Of a DNA stretch of 64,000 nt, positions 1 to 8,280 are shown in pieces. The notes beneath the pieces were generated by a model. That model saw only the letters and a list, made by a program, of their open reading frames with translations. It was not told where the DNA came from and made no database searches. The DNA is from Streptomyces coelicoflavus (GTDB lineage: Bacteria > Actinomycetota > Actinomycetes > Streptomycetales > Streptomycetaceae), in assembly GCF_003112555.1 (NCBI RefSeq), contig NZ_BEWB01000007.1:124001-188000 (forward strand), written 5' to 3'. The position numbers and the translations under genes are program-made. Every line of letters begins with the position of its first letter. Positions within the stretch are counted from its first letter, which is position 1.

Positions 1-4
1 CTGA

Positions 5-370
5 CTACTCGTCCCAGGCCTGGATCATGGTCTGCTCGACGATCTCGCCGTCCCGCAGCGACAGCATCGACTCGGCGAGGACCCGCACGCCGTCCGGGTA
101 GGTGCACTCCTCGGTGAACGCGGCCTGGTCGCCCTGGACGACGCAGCGCGCCATCCGGTGGGTCATGTCACGGCTGTAGACGTCGTCGAGCATCTCGGCG
201 ATCTCGTCCCGGCCGTGCAGGACCTTGGGGCGGCTCGGCTGGTCGTACCGGTCGACGATGCGGACCTCCGCGTCCCGCGCGTACAGCGACAACAGCGGCG
301 CCGCCGTCTCCCCTTCGATGCCCCGGCGCAGTGCTTCGGTGTCGAAGCCGGGGCCTGCCGTGGTGCTCAT
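5..370 (-). CDS. SnoaL-like/NTF2-fold protein
   Basis: A 121-residue protein whose layout fits a small nuclear-transport-factor-2/SnoaL-like fold: an N-terminal helix, a segment reading LLSLYARDAEVRIVDRY, a HGRDEI turn and a C-terminal strand pattern ending EQTMIQAWDE. Members of this fold act as small-molecule isomerases, cyclases or hydrolases, or as polyketide-related accessory proteins; nothing here names a substrate. The start MSTTAGPG is chosen because AAGGAGGTCGTC lies directly before the ATG; a longer reading frame exists upstream but lacks a comparable ribosome site. The gene stands alone, divergent from the small secreted protein at 552. The fold assignment is moderately sure; the function is unknown. 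Confidence 0.75.
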   Translation of the reverse strand: MSTTAGPGFDTEALRRGIEGETAAPLLSLYARDAEVRIVDRYDQPSRPKVLHGRDEIAEMLDDVYSRDMTHRMARCVVQGDQAAFTEECTYPDGVRVLAESMLSLRDGEIVEQTMIQAWDE

Positions 371-551
371 GACGACCTCCTTCGGATGCCGAAGGCCGCG
401 GCCCGGAGCCGGAACGGGCCGTCTCGACCCTCTCCCTTCGAGCTTCCTCCGTCCCGGCGCCCATGGCAACGGCGACCGGGACACTGGTCCTCACGGGTGA
501 GCGCGGGCGCCCGCCCGTGTCCGGGCCCGGCCCGCCCGCGTTGCTCAGCAC

Positions 552-836
552 ATGATCTCAACACGACGTATCGTCGCCGTTGTCGGGCTCGCCGCCGGTG
601 TCACCGGTCTCGCCGCCCCGATGGCGAGCGCGGCAGGCGGGAGCCCGCTGGGCACGGAGAAGCTCAGCGTGACGAACACCCTCGACACACTCGCGGTCGG
701 TGACATGCCCGCCGAGGACCGGGCGCGGATGCCGCTCCCGTCCCAGCAGCTGAGCCGGTTGCAGGACCTGCGGCAGCTCCAGCAGGTCACCGGCCTGGTC
801 TCGCCCGTCTTCGGAGTCGTCCCCGCCGTGGGCTGA
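552..836 (+). CDS. small secreted protein
   Basis: A 94-residue protein with a clear Sec signal peptide: basic MISTRR, a hydrophobic core VAVVGLAAGVTGLAAP and a cleavage-type MASAA motif near residue 28. The mature part is about 66 residues, polar, without cysteines, and ends in a short hydrophobic stretch (VTGLVSPVFGVVPAVG). This is the usual look of small Streptomyces exported proteins of unknown function. No good Shine-Dalgarno sequence precedes the ATG. It converges on the ABC exporter at 843 with only six bases between stops. No known domain is recognised, and I assign no function beyond export. Confidence 0.7.
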   Translation: MISTRRIVAVVGLAAGVTGLAAPMASAAGGSPLGTEKLSVTNTLDTLAVGDMPAEDRARMPLPSQQLSRLQDLRQLQQVTGLVSPVFGVVPAVG

Positions 837-842
837 CGCCCG

Positions 843-2597
843 TCAGCCGCCGGTCGCCAGGAACTGGGTGGCCGCCAGCTCCGCGTACAGCGGATCGGCG
901 GTCACCAGTTCCCGGTGTGTGCCGACCGCGCGGACCCGCCCCGCGTCCATCACCACGATCCGGTCGGCCGTCGTCACCGTCGACAACCGGTGCGCGACGA
1001 CCAGCACCGTGGTCGTCCGGGCCACCTCCGTCACGGTGTCGCGCAGCGCGGCCTCGTTGACCGCGTCCAGCTGCGAGGTCGCCTCGTCGAGCAGCAGCAG
1101 CCGGGGACGGCGCAGCAGTGCCCGGGCGATGGCCACCCGCTGACGCTCGCCCCCCGACAGCTTGGTGCCGCGGTGGCCGACCAGTGTCTCCAGCCCGTTC
1201 GGCAGCCGTTCCACCAGACCGTCGAGACGCGTCGTCTTCAGCACGGTGGTGAGGGCGCCCTCGTCCGCCTCCGGATGGCCCAGCAGCAGATTGTCCCGCA
1301 GCGAACCGGACAGCACCGGGGCGTCCTGCTCCACGTAACCGATCGCGGCCCGCAGCGCGGCCAGTTCCCACTCCCCGAGGCTCCGGCCGTCCAGCGTGAT
1401 CTCCCCGGAAACCGGGTCGTAGAACCGCTCGATCAGGGAGAAGACCGTGGTCTTGCCCGCGCCGGACGGGCCGACGAACGCCGTCATCCCCCGGGCCGGC
1501 ACCTCGAAGCTCACCCCGTGATGGATGTACGGCGCATCGTCGGAATAGCGGAAGCGGACGTCGCGGAAGGCCACGGACGCCGGCTGCTCACCGGGAGAGG
1601 GCAGCGGGACCGACCGGGCCGGCGGCTCCGCGGGCAGGCGCAGCGCGTCCTGGATCCGGCCCAGCGCCGCACGGCCCGTCTGGTACTGCGTGATCGCGCC
1701 CACGACCTGCTGGATCGGGGACATCAGATAGAAGACGAACAGCAGGAACGCGACCAGCGTGCCCACGTCGATCGCCCCCGTCGCCACCCGGGCACCGCCC
1801 ACCGCGAGTACCGTGATGAAGGCGCTCTGCATCGCCAGCCCCGCCGTGTTGCCCGCGGCCGCCGACCACTTGGCGGCGCGCACACTCTGCCGCCAGGACT
1901 CCTCGGCGGCCTCGTGCAGCGTCCGCTCCTCCCGGGGTTCCGCACCCGACGCCTTCACCGTGCGCAGCGCCCCGAGGATGCGCTCCAGCGCGGCGCCCAT
2001 CACCCCCACCGCGTCCTGCGCCTGCCGGCTCGCGCGGTTGATGCGGGGCACGATCAGACCGAGCACCGTGCCCGCCCCCACGACCACCGCCAGCGTCACC
2101 CCGAGCAGCACCGGATCGACGACGCCCATCATCACCAGCGTCGCCACCAGCGTGAGCCCGCCGGTGCCGAGGCCGATGAGGGAGTCGGTGGTGACCTCGC
2201 GCAGCAGGGTCGTGTCGGAGGTGATCCGGGCCATCAGATCACCGGGCTCGGTGCGGTCCACCGCCGTGATGCGCAGCCGCAGCAGATACGACGCCAGGGT
2301 CCGCCGCGCCCCGAGCACCACCGACTCCGCGGTGCGCCGCAGCACGTACGAACCCAGCGCGCCCAGCGCCGTGTTCGCGACCACCAGACCCGACATGGCC
2401 AGCAGCGCCCCGGTGATGGCCCGGTCGTGCGACAGGTCGTCGATCAGCTCCCGCGCCACCAGCGGCAGCAACAGCCCCGTCGCGCCGGTGACCAGGGAGA
2501 GCAGGGCGCCCGCGAACAGGGCCGTGCGATGCGGCCGTACGTAGGACAGCAGCAGCCGCCAGGCTGGTGTACCGGTCTCCGGCTCTGCGGTGGTCAC
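843..2597 (-). CDS. ABC exporter, fused permease and ATPase
   Basis: A 584-residue half-transporter of the MsbA/multidrug exporter type. The N-terminal ~310 residues hold the transmembrane domain (for example the runs LFAGALLSLVTGATGLLLPL and LVAFLLFVFYLMSPI). The C-terminal ATPase carries Walker A GPSGAGKTT near residue 375, the signature LSGGERQRVAIARAL near 480 and Walker B LLLLDEATSQLD. The product should sit in the membrane as a homodimer (or pair with another half) and export a lipid or drug-like substrate, which cannot be told from sequence. The GTG start is supported by AAGGAG five bases upstream. No partner transporter gene is adjacent, which favours a homodimer. Confidence 0.9.
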   Translation of the reverse strand: MTTAEPETGTPAWRLLLSYVRPHRTALFAGALLSLVTGATGLLLPLVARELIDDLSHDRAITGALLAMSGLVVANTALGALGSYVLRRTAESVVLGARRTLASYLLRLRITAVDRTEPGDLMARITSDTTLLREVTTDSLIGLGTGGLTLVATLVMMGVVDPVLLGVTLAVVVGAGTVLGLIVPRINRASRQAQDAVGVMGAALERILGALRTVKASGAEPREERTLHEAAEESWRQSVRAAKWSAAAGNTAGLAMQSAFITVLAVGGARVATGAIDVGTLVAFLLFVFYLMSPIQQVVGAITQYQTGRAALGRIQDALRLPAEPPARSVPLPSPGEQPASVAFRDVRFRYSDDAPYIHHGVSFEVPARGMTAFVGPSGAGKTTVFSLIERFYDPVSGEITLDGRSLGEWELAALRAAIGYVEQDAPVLSGSLRDNLLLGHPEADEGALTTVLKTTRLDGLVERLPNGLETLVGHRGTKLSGGERQRVAIARALLRRPRLLLLDEATSQLDAVNEAALRDTVTEVARTTTVLVVAHRLSTVTTADRIVVMDAGRVRAVGTHRELVTADPLYAELAATQFLATGG

Positions 2598-2797
2598 GTC
2601 GCTCCTTCGGCACGTGGACGGGGCACTCAGGCTACGTCGGCGCCCGGCCGCCCGGACCGCCGGTGTACGGGTGCCCGTGCCGCCGGCGCCCCGGCGGCCG
2701 GCCGCACCCCGAGAACCGCCCTGTCACCTGCCCGTTTCCGATCACCAGCGCGTAGGGTCTGGGGGAACGTTGAACGGCCGAGGAAGGGGTCAGGAGC

Positions 2798-3886
2798 ATG
2801 GCGCAGGAAGTACGCGGTGTGATCGCGCCGGGCAAGGACGAGCCGGTACGGATCGAGACGATCGTCGTGCCGGACCCCGGCCCGGGCGAGGCCGTGGTCA
2901 AGATCCAGGCCTGCGGGGTGTGCCACACCGACCTGCACTACAAGCAGGGCGGCATCAACGACGAGTTCCCCTTCCTGCTCGGGCACGAGGCCGCGGGCGT
3001 GGTCGAGTCGGTCGGCGCCGGTGTCACCGACGTCGCCCCCGGCGACTTCGTGATCCTCAACTGGCGTGCCGTCTGCGGCAAGTGCCGGGCCTGTCTGCGC
3101 GGCCGGCCCTGGTACTGCTTCGACACCCACAACGCCGAGCAGAAGATGACCCTGGCCTCGACCGGCCAGGAACTCTCCCCGGCCCTCGGCATCGGCGCCT
3201 TCGCCGAGAAGACCCTGGTCGCCGCCGGACAGTGCACCAAGGTCGACCCGGGCGTCTCCGCCGAGGTGGCCGGACTCCTCGGCTGCGGCGTGATGGCCGG
3301 CATCGGCGCCGCCATCAACACCGGCAACGTCGGCCGCGGGGACTCCGTCGCCGTCATCGGCTGCGGCGGCGTCGGCGACGCGGCGATCGCCGGGTCCTTC
3401 CTGGCGGGCGCGTCGAAGGTCATCGCCGTGGACATCGACGACCGCAAGCTGGAGACCGCCCGCTCCATGGGCGCCACCCACACCGTCAACTCCCGCGAGA
3501 CCGACCCCGTCGAGGCGATCCGCGAACTGACCGGCGGCTTCGGCGCCGACGTCGTCATCGAGGCCGTCGGCCGCCCGGAGACCTACCGGCAGGCGTTCTA
3601 CGCCCGCGACCTGGCCGGCACCGTCGTCCTCGTCGGCGTCCCGACCCCCGAGATGAAACTGGAGCTGCCGCTCCTGGACGTGTTCGGCCGCGGCGGCTCG
3701 CTCAAGTCGTCCTGGTACGGCGACTGCCTGCCCTCCCGCGACTTCCCGATGCTGATCGACCTCCACCTCCAGGGCCGCCTGGACCTCGGCAAGTTCGTCA
3801 CCGAGACCATCCGCCTCGACCAGGTGGAGCAGGCCTTCGACCGCATGCACGGCGGCGACGTGCTGCGCTCGGTGGTGGTGCTCTGA
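2798..3886 (+). CDS. S-(hydroxymethyl)mycothiol dehydrogenase
   Basis: A 362-residue zinc-dependent medium-chain alcohol dehydrogenase of class III type. Catalytic zinc ligands are visible as Cys39 in QACGVCHTD and the GHE motif at residues 62-64; the structural zinc loop has cysteines at 93, 96, 99 and 107. A Rossmann motif GCGGVGDAA follows. In actinomycetes this family oxidises the mycothiol-formaldehyde adduct with NAD to S-formylmycothiol, the first step of formaldehyde detoxification. AGGAG precedes the ATG. The next gene overlaps its stop codon and encodes a metallo-beta-lactamase-fold hydrolase, a gene pair commonly seen with this enzyme. The family call is strong; the exact thiol cofactor is inferred from the taxon. 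Confidence 0.9.
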   Translation: MAQEVRGVIAPGKDEPVRIETIVVPDPGPGEAVVKIQACGVCHTDLHYKQGGINDEFPFLLGHEAAGVVESVGAGVTDVAPGDFVILNWRAVCGKCRACLRGRPWYCFDTHNAEQKMTLASTGQELSPALGIGAFAEKTLVAAGQCTKVDPGVSAEVAGLLGCGVMAGIGAAINTGNVGRGDSVAVIGCGGVGDAAIAGSFLAGASKVIAVDIDDRKLETARSMGATHTVNSRETDPVEAIRELTGGFGADVVIEAVGRPETYRQAFYARDLAGTVVLVGVPTPEMKLELPLLDVFGRGGSLKSSWYGDCLPSRDFPMLIDLHLQGRLDLGKFVTETIRLDQVEQAFDRMHGGDVLRSVVVL

Positions 3887-4515
3887 TGGCCCCCCGCATC
3901 GAACGCCTCGTCACCTCGGGACAGTTCAGCCTCGACGGCGGCACCTGGGACGTCGACAACAACGTCTGGCTCGTCGGCGACGACCACGAGGTCGTCGTCA
4001 TCGACGCCGCCCACGACGCCGACGCCATCGCCGAAGCCGTCGGGGACCGGCGGCTCACCGCCATCGTGTGCACCCACGCCCACAACGACCACGTCAATGC
4101 CGCGCCCGCGCTCGCCGAGCGCACCGGCGCCACCATCTGGCTGCACCGCGACGACCTGCCTCTGTGGCGGCAGACCCACCCCGACCGGGACCCGGACGCC
4201 TGGCTGACCGACGACCTCGTCATCGAGGCCGCCGGCGCCGACCTGACCGTCCTGCACACCCCGGGCCACGCACCCGGCGCGGTCTGCCTCCACGACCCGG
4301 GCCTCGGCACCGTCTTCACCGGCGACACCCTGTTCCAGGGCGGTCCCGGCGCGACCGGCCGCTCCTACTCCCACTTCCCGACGATCATCGACTCGATCCG
4401 GGACAAGCTCCTGGTCCTCCCGCCCGAGACGGAGGTCCGCACCGGGCACGGCGACTCCACGACCATCGGCGCCGAGGCCCCGCACCTGGAGGAGTGGATC
4501 AAGCGCGGACACTGA
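3886..4515 (+). CDS. metallo-beta-lactamase-fold hydrolase
   Basis: A 209-residue protein with the THAHNDH metal-binding motif (His64, His66, Asp68, His69), then HTPGHAPGAV and GDTLFQ, and a late TGHGDST histidine: a glyoxalase-II-like binuclear metal site. Its start overlaps the stop of the mycothiol dehydrogenase (TGATG), so the two are translationally coupled. Such enzymes next to hydroxymethyl-mycothiol dehydrogenase are thought to hydrolyse S-formylmycothiol or a related mycothiol thioester, releasing the thiol. The role is inferred from context; the fold and metal site are seen directly. A perfect 11-bp hairpin follows the stop and probably ends the operon. Confidence 0.87.
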   Translation: MAPRIERLVTSGQFSLDGGTWDVDNNVWLVGDDHEVVVIDAAHDADAIAEAVGDRRLTAIVCTHAHNDHVNAAPALAERTGATIWLHRDDLPLWRQTHPDRDPDAWLTDDLVIEAAGADLTVLHTPGHAPGAVCLHDPGLGTVFTGDTLFQGGPGATGRSYSHFPTIIDSIRDKLLVLPPETEVRTGHGDSTTIGAEAPHLEEWIKRGH

Positions 4516-4520
4516 CCCGC

Positions 4521-4551
4521 CCGGGGCGGTCCGCCCCCGCGACCGCCCCGG
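4521..4551 (+). terminator. hairpin after the formaldehyde operon
   Basis: Perfect 11-bp inverted repeat (CCGGGGCGGTC and its complement) around a 9-base loop, starting six bases after the stop at 4515. There is no U-tract, as is usual for Streptomyces terminators. Confidence 0.6.
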
Positions 4552-4669
4552 ACACGCGCGGTAAAGGTGACAGAAGATGTCCGGCTTCCGAGGCACCCTC
4601 GAACACGACATCGCCCGCGCGGGACATGTACCCGTGCGGGACGTGAGGGAGAGGGAACGGAAGCCGGAC

Positions 4670-5596
4670 ATGACAGGATCACCGAAGGGTCCGCTGGCGG
4701 GCAGGGTCGCACTGGTCGCCGGGGCGACCCGCGGCGCGGGACGGGGCATCGCCGTCGAACTGGGCGCGGCCGGCGCCACCGTCTACGTCACCGGCCGCAG
4801 CACCCGCGCCCGGCGCTCGGAGTACGACCGCCCCGAGACCGTCGAGGACACCGCCGACCTGGTCACCGAGGCGGGCGGCCACGGCATCGCCGTACCCGTC
4901 GACCACCTTGACCCGGCACAGGTCGCCGGCCTCGTCGACCGCATCGCCAGCGAACAGGCCCGCCTCGACGTCCTGGTCAACGACATCTGGGGCGGCGAGC
5001 ACCTCTTCGAGTGGGACAGCCCCGTCTGGGAGCACGACCTCGACAACGGCCTGAGGCTCCTGCGGCTCGCCGTCGAGACCCACGCCGTCACCAGCCACCA
5101 CGCCCTGCCGCTGCTGCTGCGCCGCCCCGGCGGACTGGTCGTCGAGGTCACCGACGGCACCGACGCCTACAACCGCGACCACTACCGCAACTCGTTCTTC
5201 TACGACCTCGCCAAGACATCCGTCCTGCGCATGGCCTTCTCCCTCGGTCACGAACTGGGACCCCGCGGGGCGACGGCGGTCGCGGTGACCCCCGGATGGC
5301 TGCGCTCGGAGATGATGCTCGACCATTTCGGCGTACGCGAGGAGAACTGGCGCGACGCCCTCGACCGCGTCCCTCACTTCGCCATCTCCGAGACGCCCCG
5401 CTACGTCGGCCGCGCGATCACCGCCCTCGCAGCCGACCCGGGCGTGGCACGCTTCAACGGCCAGTCGCTCTCCAGTGGCGGCCTCGCCCAGGAGTACGGC
5501 TTCACCGACCTCGACGGCAGCCGCCCGGACGCCTGGCGCTACCTCGTCGAGGTCCAGGACCCGGACAAGCCCGCCGACGTCACGGGGTATCGCTGA
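4670..5596 (+). CDS. SDR family oxidoreductase
   Basis: A 308-residue short-chain dehydrogenase/reductase. The nucleotide-binding motif GATRGAGRG is at residues 18-26 and the catalytic pair is in YDLAK; the segment LVNDIWGG corresponds to the usual NNAG region, and VTPGWLRSEMM follows the catalytic lysine. The family resembles atypical SDRs of about 300 residues often annotated as oxidoreductases of unknown substrate. The start at MTGSPKG is preferred over an upstream in-frame ATG because a purine-rich GAGGGAGAGGGAA tract lies before it. It follows the formaldehyde pair but is separated by a hairpin, so it is probably a separate unit. Its 3' end overlaps the convergent gene by 17 bases. Confidence 0.85.
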   Translation: MTGSPKGPLAGRVALVAGATRGAGRGIAVELGAAGATVYVTGRSTRARRSEYDRPETVEDTADLVTEAGGHGIAVPVDHLDPAQVAGLVDRIASEQARLDVLVNDIWGGEHLFEWDSPVWEHDLDNGLRLLRLAVETHAVTSHHALPLLLRRPGGLVVEVTDGTDAYNRDHYRNSFFYDLAKTSVLRMAFSLGHELGPRGATAVAVTPGWLRSEMMLDHFGVREENWRDALDRVPHFAISETPRYVGRAITALAADPGVARFNGQSLSSGGLAQEYGFTDLDGSRPDAWRYLVEVQDPDKPADVTGYR

Positions 5597-6119
5597 GCGT
5601 CGGCAGGGGCAGGCGGGCGGAATGACCGGTGGGCAGACCCAGGTCGGCGCGTACGGCGGCGTAGTAGTCCGCCCGCGCGACGCGCTGCCGTTCGAGGAGG
5701 TCCCGCCACGCCTGCCGATCGCGGGTCCCGTCGCGGACGAGCCGCTCCATGTCCATGAGGACGACGACCCAGGCCCGGGCCTTCTCCACCACCTCGGGGC
5801 TGCCCAGCAGGAGCAGGGCCTCCCAGTAGGGGTCGCGGGCCGCCGTGGCCTCGGCCATCGAGACGTCGGCCTCCCGGGGCGGCAGCGGATGCGGGTGCGG
5901 ATCCAGGCCGAGGGCGGACGCCCCTCGGTAGGCCAGGGTCACGGACGTCTTCACCGCCCGCGCGTAGTCCGCGTACGCCGTGAACCGCCGCTCCTGCCAG
6001 TGGGCCTCCCGTTCCCGCCGGTGTCGTGCCCGGTCACCGCGGACCACGGCGAGGTAGGAACCGAGCGCGCCGATGACGACGCCTATCAGCGCGGGGAGTT
6101 GCTGCAAGAACGCGGACAT
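5580..6119 (-). CDS. membrane-anchored hypothetical protein
   Basis: A 179-residue protein with one N-terminal transmembrane helix (LPALIGVVIGALGSYLAVV, residues ~8-26) followed by a very basic stretch (RGDRARHRREREAHWQERR) and a helical cytoplasmic domain. This topology, short outside and long helical inside, is common among uncharacterised Streptomyces proteins; I recognise no catalytic motif. The -10-like hexamer TACCGT lies six bases before its ATG, so the message is probably leaderless. It diverges from the SDR at 6170, with 50 bases between the starts. Function unknown. Confidence 0.7.
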   Translation of the reverse strand: MSAFLQQLPALIGVVIGALGSYLAVVRGDRARHRREREAHWQERRFTAYADYARAVKTSVTLAYRGASALGLDPHPHPLPPREADVSMAEATAARDPYWEALLLLGSPEVVEKARAWVVVLMDMERLVRDGTRDRQAWRDLLERQRVARADYYAAVRADLGLPTGHSARLPLPTLSDTP

Positions 6120-6125
6120 GGCCGC

Positions 6126-6162
6126 ACGGTATCCGCCCCCGTGATCGTCGCGGTACTACCGT
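6126..6162. promoter_or_regulatory. back-to-back leaderless promoters
   Basis: Two -10 hexamers TACCGT face opposite ways: 6126-6131 on the minus strand (six bases before the ATG at 6119) and 6157-6162 on the plus strand (seven bases before the ATG at 6170). Both spacings place the transcription start at or next to the A of the start codon. Inferred from spacing. Confidence 0.5.
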
Positions 6163-6169
6163 CTGGCCC

Positions 6170-6970
6170 ATGACGGACACCAGGCGTTTCACCGACCACA
6201 CGGCACTCGTGACGGGCGCGGCCCGGGGCATCGGCGCGGCCACCGCACGCCGGCTCGCCACGGAGGGGGCCCGGGTGCTGCTGACCGACGTGGACCTCGA
6301 CGCGGCGCGGCGCACGGCGGCACACCTGACGGAACAGGGGCTGACCGTCGAGGCGTTCGCCTGCGACGTGCGGGACCGGGCGTCCGTCGAGGCGTCCGTC
6401 GCCCACGCGGTGGACACCTTCGGCGGGCTGGACGTGCTGGTCAACAACGCCTACGCCTGCACGCCCGACGTCCCGCTCTTCGAGGACGAGCCGGACGAGG
6501 CCTGGGCCCGCGACCTCGACGTCACCCTCACCGGTGCCTACCGCTGCTGCCGGGCCGCGCTGCCCCACCTCGCCGCCTCCGGGCGCGGCGCGATCGTCGG
6601 CATCGGCTCCGTCAACGGGGTCCAGGACTTCGGAAACCACGCCTACAGCGCCGCCAAGGCCGGGCTCGCCTCGCTGACCCGCACCCTCGCCGGACACGCG
6701 GCCCCACGCGGTGTCCGGGTCAACCTCGTGACGCCGGGCACCGTGCGCACCACGGCCTGGGAGGGGCGGGACGAGGAGCTCTCGGCGGTGCGGGGGCTCT
6801 ATCCGCTGGGCCGGGTCGGCGAGCCCGAGGACATCGCGGCGGCCGTCGCCTTCCTCGCCTCGCACGACGCCTCCTGGATCACCGGAACCACCCTCGTCGT
6901 CGACGGCGGTCTGACCGCGGTCAACACGGGCTTCCGGCAGGCCGTGCGGGAGCTGGACGAAACGGACTGA
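6170..6970 (+). CDS. SDR family oxidoreductase (classical)
   Basis: A 266-residue classical short-chain dehydrogenase/reductase: TGAARGIG cofactor motif near residue 15, NNAY in place of NNAG, catalytic serine in GIGSVNG and YSAAK active-site tyrosine/lysine, then TPGTVRT and the C-terminal ITGTTLVVDGG signature. It should reduce or oxidise a hydroxyl/keto group with NAD(P)(H). The substrate is unknown. TACCGT seven bases upstream suggests a leaderless transcript. It reads away from the membrane-anchored protein at 6119, and no obvious pathway partner is adjacent. Family call is strong. Confidence 0.9.
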   Translation: MTDTRRFTDHTALVTGAARGIGAATARRLATEGARVLLTDVDLDAARRTAAHLTEQGLTVEAFACDVRDRASVEASVAHAVDTFGGLDVLVNNAYACTPDVPLFEDEPDEAWARDLDVTLTGAYRCCRAALPHLAASGRGAIVGIGSVNGVQDFGNHAYSAAKAGLASLTRTLAGHAAPRGVRVNLVTPGTVRTTAWEGRDEELSAVRGLYPLGRVGEPEDIAAAVAFLASHDASWITGTTLVVDGGLTAVNTGFRQAVRELDETD

Positions 6971-7133
6971 CCGGACCCGTGGGCAAGGGCCGCCCGGTGG
7001 CCCTTGTCACTGTTTCGTCGCGGCGGCGGGCGGTGCGCAACCAAAGCCGCCGGACGGCGGTCTAGCAGGCCGGGATCGCACGAAGGCGACCCTCCACTCG
7101 GCGCACCGCCTCGACGCGAAAGGCACGACGGCC

Positions 7134-7829
7134 ATGGGGGACATACGCAGAAGGGGAGCCGTCGCTCTCGGACTCACCGCACTGGTGGCACCGCTCACAC
7201 TCGCGCTCACGGCGGCACCCGCCCAGGCCGCGAGCTGCACCGCGAAGGCGGGTCCGTACCAGAAGAAGGTGGAGAAGTTCCTCGGCCGCAAGGCCGACGG
7301 CAAGCAGTCCACCGCCGACTGCAAGGCCATCCGTGCCTTCCAGACGAAGCACGGCATCACGCCCGACGCCGGCTACGCGGGGCCCATCACGTGGGGGGTG
7401 ATGGACCTCATGACGAAGCAGAAGGCCGTGGGGAAGAACCCGAACAGGTCCGGCAAGTGCCCGACCAACAAGGGCCGTATCGCCTGCGTCGACCTCAGCC
7501 TCCAGCTGAGCTGGATCCAGGACGGCAGGAAGCTGGTGTACGGGCCGGTCCCGGTGCGCACCGGGCGCGACGGCTACGAGACCCGCACCGGTCTGAAGAA
7601 GGTCTACTGGCGCAACATCGACCACGTCTCGACGATCTACCACGTGCCGATGCCCTACAGCCAGTTCTTCGACGGGGGCCAGGCCTTCCACTCCGTGGGC
7701 GTCAGCATGTGGAACCCGCCGGGTTCGCACGGCTGCGTCAACATGAGGAAGGCCGACGCCAAGAAGTACTGGTCGCTGCTGAAGAAGGGCGACGACGTCT
7801 ACGTGTACGGCCGCAAGCCGGGCACCTGA
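7134..7829 (+). CDS. secreted L,D-transpeptidase (YkuD)
   Basis: A 231-residue exported protein. A signal peptide runs to about residue 33 (APAQAAS). A peptidoglycan-binding-like segment with paired cysteines follows (residues ~35-100, containing CKAIRAFQTKHGI). The catalytic YkuD domain ends with His186, then the SHGCVNM motif in which Cys201 is the nucleophile. These enzymes form 3-3 cross-links or attach molecules to peptidoglycan. The domain order (binding module then YkuD) and length match streptomycete L,D-transpeptidases. The gene is monocistronic, and a GC hairpin follows at 7836. GACGGCC before the ATG gives only a poor ribosome site; the reading frame and signal peptide fix the start. 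Confidence 0.9.
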   Translation: MGDIRRRGAVALGLTALVAPLTLALTAAPAQAASCTAKAGPYQKKVEKFLGRKADGKQSTADCKAIRAFQTKHGITPDAGYAGPITWGVMDLMTKQKAVGKNPNRSGKCPTNKGRIACVDLSLQLSWIQDGRKLVYGPVPVRTGRDGYETRTGLKKVYWRNIDHVSTIYHVPMPYSQFFDGGQAFHSVGVSMWNPPGSHGCVNMRKADAKKYWSLLKKGDDVYVYGRKPGT

Positions 7830-7835
7830 CGGACG

Positions 7836-7864
7836 GGGGCGCCCGGCTCGCGCCGCGGCGCCCC
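7836..7864 (+). terminator. hairpin after L,D-transpeptidase gene
   Basis: Eight-base perfect arms GGGGCGCC/GGCGCCCC around a 13-base loop, seven bases after the stop. Confidence 0.45.
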
Positions 7865-8024
7865 ACCGCCCGGGGCGAGGCGGGCCGTGTGCGGCAGGAC
7901 ACATCCGGTGGGAACTAACTCGCCCGTGGGTCTTGACAGATGGGAAGATCGACGTGATCAGTAACACGGTCCGATATGTCCGCTTGGCTCGTGATTACTC
8001 ACATCGTCTTCACGTCGGGCGCCG

Positions 8025-8030
8025 TATGCT
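8025..8030 (+). promoter_or_regulatory. -10 TATGCT of a leaderless gene
   Basis: TATGCT lies seven bases before the ATG at 8038, with no Shine-Dalgarno sequence between. The surrounding 60 bases are unusually AT-rich for this window. Confidence 0.45.
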
Positions 8031-8037
8031 TCACATC

Positions 8038-8211
8038 ATGTCCACCACTGTTGAACCCTCCTCCGAGCGATCGGCTGCCGAGGTCAACGAGGAGATCCGG
8101 GCCCTGTGGCTCCGGTCGGGCGGGACACTGAGCGTCGAGCAGCGCGCGGAGTACCAGCGGCTCGTCATGGAGTGGGCCAACGCGGCCCCGGAGCCCGCCA
8201 CCGCCGCCTGA
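8038..8211 (+). CDS. small conserved-looking hypothetical protein
   Basis: A 57-residue polar protein (MSTTVEPSSERSA...), predicted helical, with the segment EEIRALWLRSGG then LSVEQRAEYQRLVMEWA. Upstream in-frame ATGs exist at 7933 and 8026, but the region before 8038 reads like promoter sequence (TATGCT seven bases from the ATG), so I take 8038 as the start. Coding is supported by the GC pattern and the clean helical amphipathic content. No family is recognised. It could be a small regulator or part of a toxin-antitoxin-like pair, but no partner is adjacent. A hairpin at 8255-8278 separates it from the convergent protease gene. Confidence 0.6.
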   Translation: MSTTVEPSSERSAAEVNEEIRALWLRSGGTLSVEQRAEYQRLVMEWANAAPEPATAA

Positions 8212-8254
8212 GCGGCGCGTCCGGGACTTCTCGCCCCCGGCCTGTCGGCATCCA

Positions 8255-8278
8255 CGGGCCGGCCCTCGTACCGGCCCG
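8255..8278. terminator. bidirectional hairpin
   Basis: CGGGCCGG and CCGGCCCG arms around an 8-base loop, between the convergent genes ending at 8211 and 8281. Confidence 0.55.
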
Positions 8279-8280
8279 GG

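Noticed and set aside
915..2822. 635-codon plus-strand frame over the ABC exporter
   Set aside because: Antisense shadow of a clear ABC exporter; composition is Arg/Pro/Gln-rich low complexity, with no ribosome site.
7933..8037. N-terminal extension of the 57-residue protein
   Set aside because: The region reads as promoter (TATGCT, AT-rich), and the extension lacks a ribosome site.
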